Source of the DNA: an uncultured Bacteroidales bacterium
GTDB lineage: Bacteria; Bacteroidota; Bacteroidia; Bacteroidales; P3
DNA: 5,756 bases
Assembly (NCBI GenBank): GCA_947174375.1
Contig: CAMWIS010000101.1
Location: 1-5,756 of the forward strand
Reading direction: 5' to 3'
Shown: positions 4,672 to 5,756 of the stretch, one piece after another
How the letters are laid out: each line of letters opens with the position of its first letter
How positions within the stretch are numbered: the stretch's first letter is position 1
Notes under the pieces: model-generated
What the model was told of the DNA's origin: nothing
The model's database searches: none
Seen by the model: the letters and a program-made list of their open reading frames with translations, nothing else
Position numbers and translations under genes: made by a program

Positions 4672-5756
4672 TTACTTTACCCCCACCTTGTATTTCTGTC
4701 CCGCGGCGGTGACGACATACACGCCGGGGCGCGGCACAGGGATGGCGGTGGAGACGCCACGGTAAACGCGGCGGCCCGATGTGGTAAACACGTCCACCTC
4801 GCCGGCCGGCTCGGACAGGTAAATCGTTCTGTCCTGCGCATACACGCGGAGCGTGGAGGCGGACAGGGCGGTCTCGTTGGGGGTATTGTCTATCGTGTAG
4901 GTAGCCGTAACTTCCTGCGATTTGCGATTTCCCTTCTCGGCCCAAGCCCTAAGCGTTGTGGAGCGGTCTATCCGTATCGGCTCTGTATACAGATGTCCAT
5001 AAGCCTCAGCGTCTATCTTATAATAGATTTTTGCATCTTCCTCGGCGCAGGATATAGCCACCCTCGTGCCTCTGCGCACCGCCCCCGACGGCACCGAGAA
5101 GACCGGCGCCGCAACTTCATCCGGCACAACCGGGTCAGTGGGGTCGGTCGGGTCAATCGGATCGGTAGGGTCAGGTATATCAGTGCCTGACACTGTGATA
5201 TAGTAATAGACTATGACCGGTTCCGCACATCCATTATGATAATCCTTTACCGCTTCATTGCTGAGCTGAACCACATAATCACCTGACTTTTGGAATTTCA
5301 GCCGCCCAGTAGCACTATAATACGTAAAACCAGAACTTGGAGTACAAGAAAATTCCGTTGCCGTATCCTTTATCTTCATCTCTGAACTCAAATTCAATAT
5401 ATCGCCAGTTCGAAGAGTCTTGTTTATGACCTGCGGCGACATAGACAGTTCGTTTACCTTGCTTTTTGGCAATTGGGATAATGGTATGCAATTACTATCG
5501 CAAGCTAATCGTTTCCAATGAGCGTCATAAAAAAGATTCAAAGAGGTCAACTTATTGCCGCTGCAATATAAGGCATACAACTGCTGACATCCGCTTACAT
5601 CCAACTTAGTCAATTGATTGTGAGAACAATCCAACACATCCCAGGACGAGCCAGCCTTTACATCCAACGTTGTCAACTGATTGCCAGAGCAATTCAGTTC
5701 CCATAGGCTTAAATTGCTCACATCCAACGAGGCCAACTGATTATTAGAGCAATTCA
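4672..5756 (-). CDS. Leucine-rich-repeat surface protein with chitobiase-type domain and T9SS-like C-terminal domain (5' end outside window)
   Basis: The 3' part of a gene; the frame stays open through the right edge and the repeats continue past it, so no start is visible (the TTG at 5736 is an internal Leu). Numbering from that Leu: LRR units of 20-21 residues at 1-80, pattern LxCSxNQLTxLDVS, related to BspA/internalin-like surface proteins; an Ig-like or spacer region at about 90-184; an Asp-Pro-Thr linker at 185-207; a chitobiase/beta-hexosaminidase C-terminal-like beta domain at about 210-282 (IYYKIDAEAYGHLYTEPIRI, then LRAWAEKG); and a terminal domain at about 295-354 (VDVFTTSGRRVYRG, PRPGVYVVTAAGQKYKVGVK) resembling type A sorting domains of type IX secretion. 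Known relatives are secreted or surface-bound and bind proteins or glycans. No catalytic residues are seen; the function is probably adhesion or binding. The N-terminal half shown is AT-rich and the C-terminal half GC-rich. A 112-bp gap separates it from fic on the same strand. Confidence 0.85.
   Translation of the reverse strand, partial: NCSNNQLASLDVSNLSLWELNCSGNQLTTLDVKAGSSWDVLDCSHNQLTKLDVSGCQQLYALYCSGNKLTSLNLFYDAHWKRLACDSNCIPLSQLPKSKVNELSMSPQVINKTLRTGDILNLSSEMKIKDTATEFSCTPSSGFTYYSATGRLKFQKSGDYVVQLSNEAVKDYHNGCAEPVIVYYYITVSGTDIPDPTDPIDPTDPTDPVVPDEVAAPVFSVPSGAVRRGTRVAISCAEEDAKIYYKIDAEAYGHLYTEPIRIDRSTTLRAWAEKGNRKSQEVTATYTIDNTPNETALSASTLRVYAQDRTIYLSEPAGEVDVFTTSGRRVYRGVSTAIPVPRPGVYVVTAAGQKYKVGVK
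5128..5172 (-). repeat. Asp-Pro-Thr coding tandem repeat (five 9-bp units)
   Basis: Five successive 9-bp units of the form GAY-CCN-ACN code for DPT DPI DPT DPT DPV, forming a flexible linker between the spacer region and the chitobiase-type domain. Units differ at third codon positions, so this is an older or selected repeat rather than a fresh expansion. The switch between AT-rich and GC-rich parts of the gene falls at about this place. Confidence 0.8.
5514..5756 (-). repeat. LRR-coding DNA repeats (period about 60-63 bp)
   Basis: On the + strand the string CATCCAAC recurs at 5598, 5661 and 5721 (spacing 63 and 60 bp), each time followed by a variant of GTCAACTGATT and an AGAGCAATTCA-like end; a more diverged unit begins near 5535. 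Each unit codes for one LRR of 20-21 residues. The two right-hand units are the most alike, consistent with duplication, and the array continues beyond the window. Confidence 0.8.

Noticed and set aside
4975..4983. TATCGGCTC inside the LRR gene, a nine-base match to the operator repeat
   Set aside because: It lacks the final AA, stands alone and is part of a coding segment of the chitobiase-type domain; chance is the simpler explanation.
5734..5736. TTG at 5736 as the start of the LRR gene
   Set aside because: The frame continues upstream to the window edge with the same LRR consensus (residues NCSNNQ directly before it), so the true start lies outside.

Overview
The window looks like a piece of a Bacteroidales (Bacteroidota) chromosome with a GC-rich backbone. 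The reasons are: an amidase-SPOR gene followed by an MlaD/MCE gene of the Bacteroidota type; A/T-rich start regions without Shine-Dalgarno sequences; two exact matches to the Bacteroidota promoter -7 box TAnnTTTG; and a leucine-rich-repeat surface protein ending in what looks like a type IX secretion sorting domain. I cannot name the genus.

Left part (1-3530, + strand, GC-rich). The 3' end of an N-acetylmuramoyl-L-alanine amidase with a C-terminal SPOR domain is followed after 14 bp by an MlaD-family lipid-transport protein, and after another 12 bp by hutU (urocanate hydratase). The hutU product is the long, animal-like form of the enzyme. A very strong intrinsic terminator (3497-3529) closes this unit. 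The first two genes concern the cell envelope. hutU belongs to histidine breakdown and has no other hut gene beside it here. A textbook Bacteroidota promoter sits at the amidase/mlaD junction, with its -7 box only 5 bp from the mlaD start codon, so the mlaD transcript may be leaderless or nearly so.

Right part (3528-5756, - strand). A Fic-family protein with an N-terminal winged helix runs convergently to hutU, and its stop codon lies inside the T-tract of the hutU terminator. It has a class II inhibitory motif, but glutamine replaces the catalytic histidine of the Fic motif. Its upstream region holds a striking array of four copies of TAYCGGCTCAA arranged with exact mirror symmetry about base 4614 and 32-bp spacing within each arm. 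The array overlaps the predicted fic promoter, which suggests autoregulation through the winged helix. Further right is the 3' part of a gene for a leucine-rich-repeat protein with an Asp-Pro-Thr linker, a chitobiase-type domain and a C-terminal sorting-like domain. It runs off the window edge.

Base composition changes sharply. The backbone genes are about 70% GC in the lines I counted. The fic gene and the LRR part of the last gene are about 33-48%, and the C-terminal part of the LRR gene is again about 70%. This suggests transferred or mosaic DNA. The most noteworthy item is the Fic unit: a Fic protein lacking the catalytic histidine, fused to a DNA-binding domain and sitting downstream of a symmetric operator-like array.
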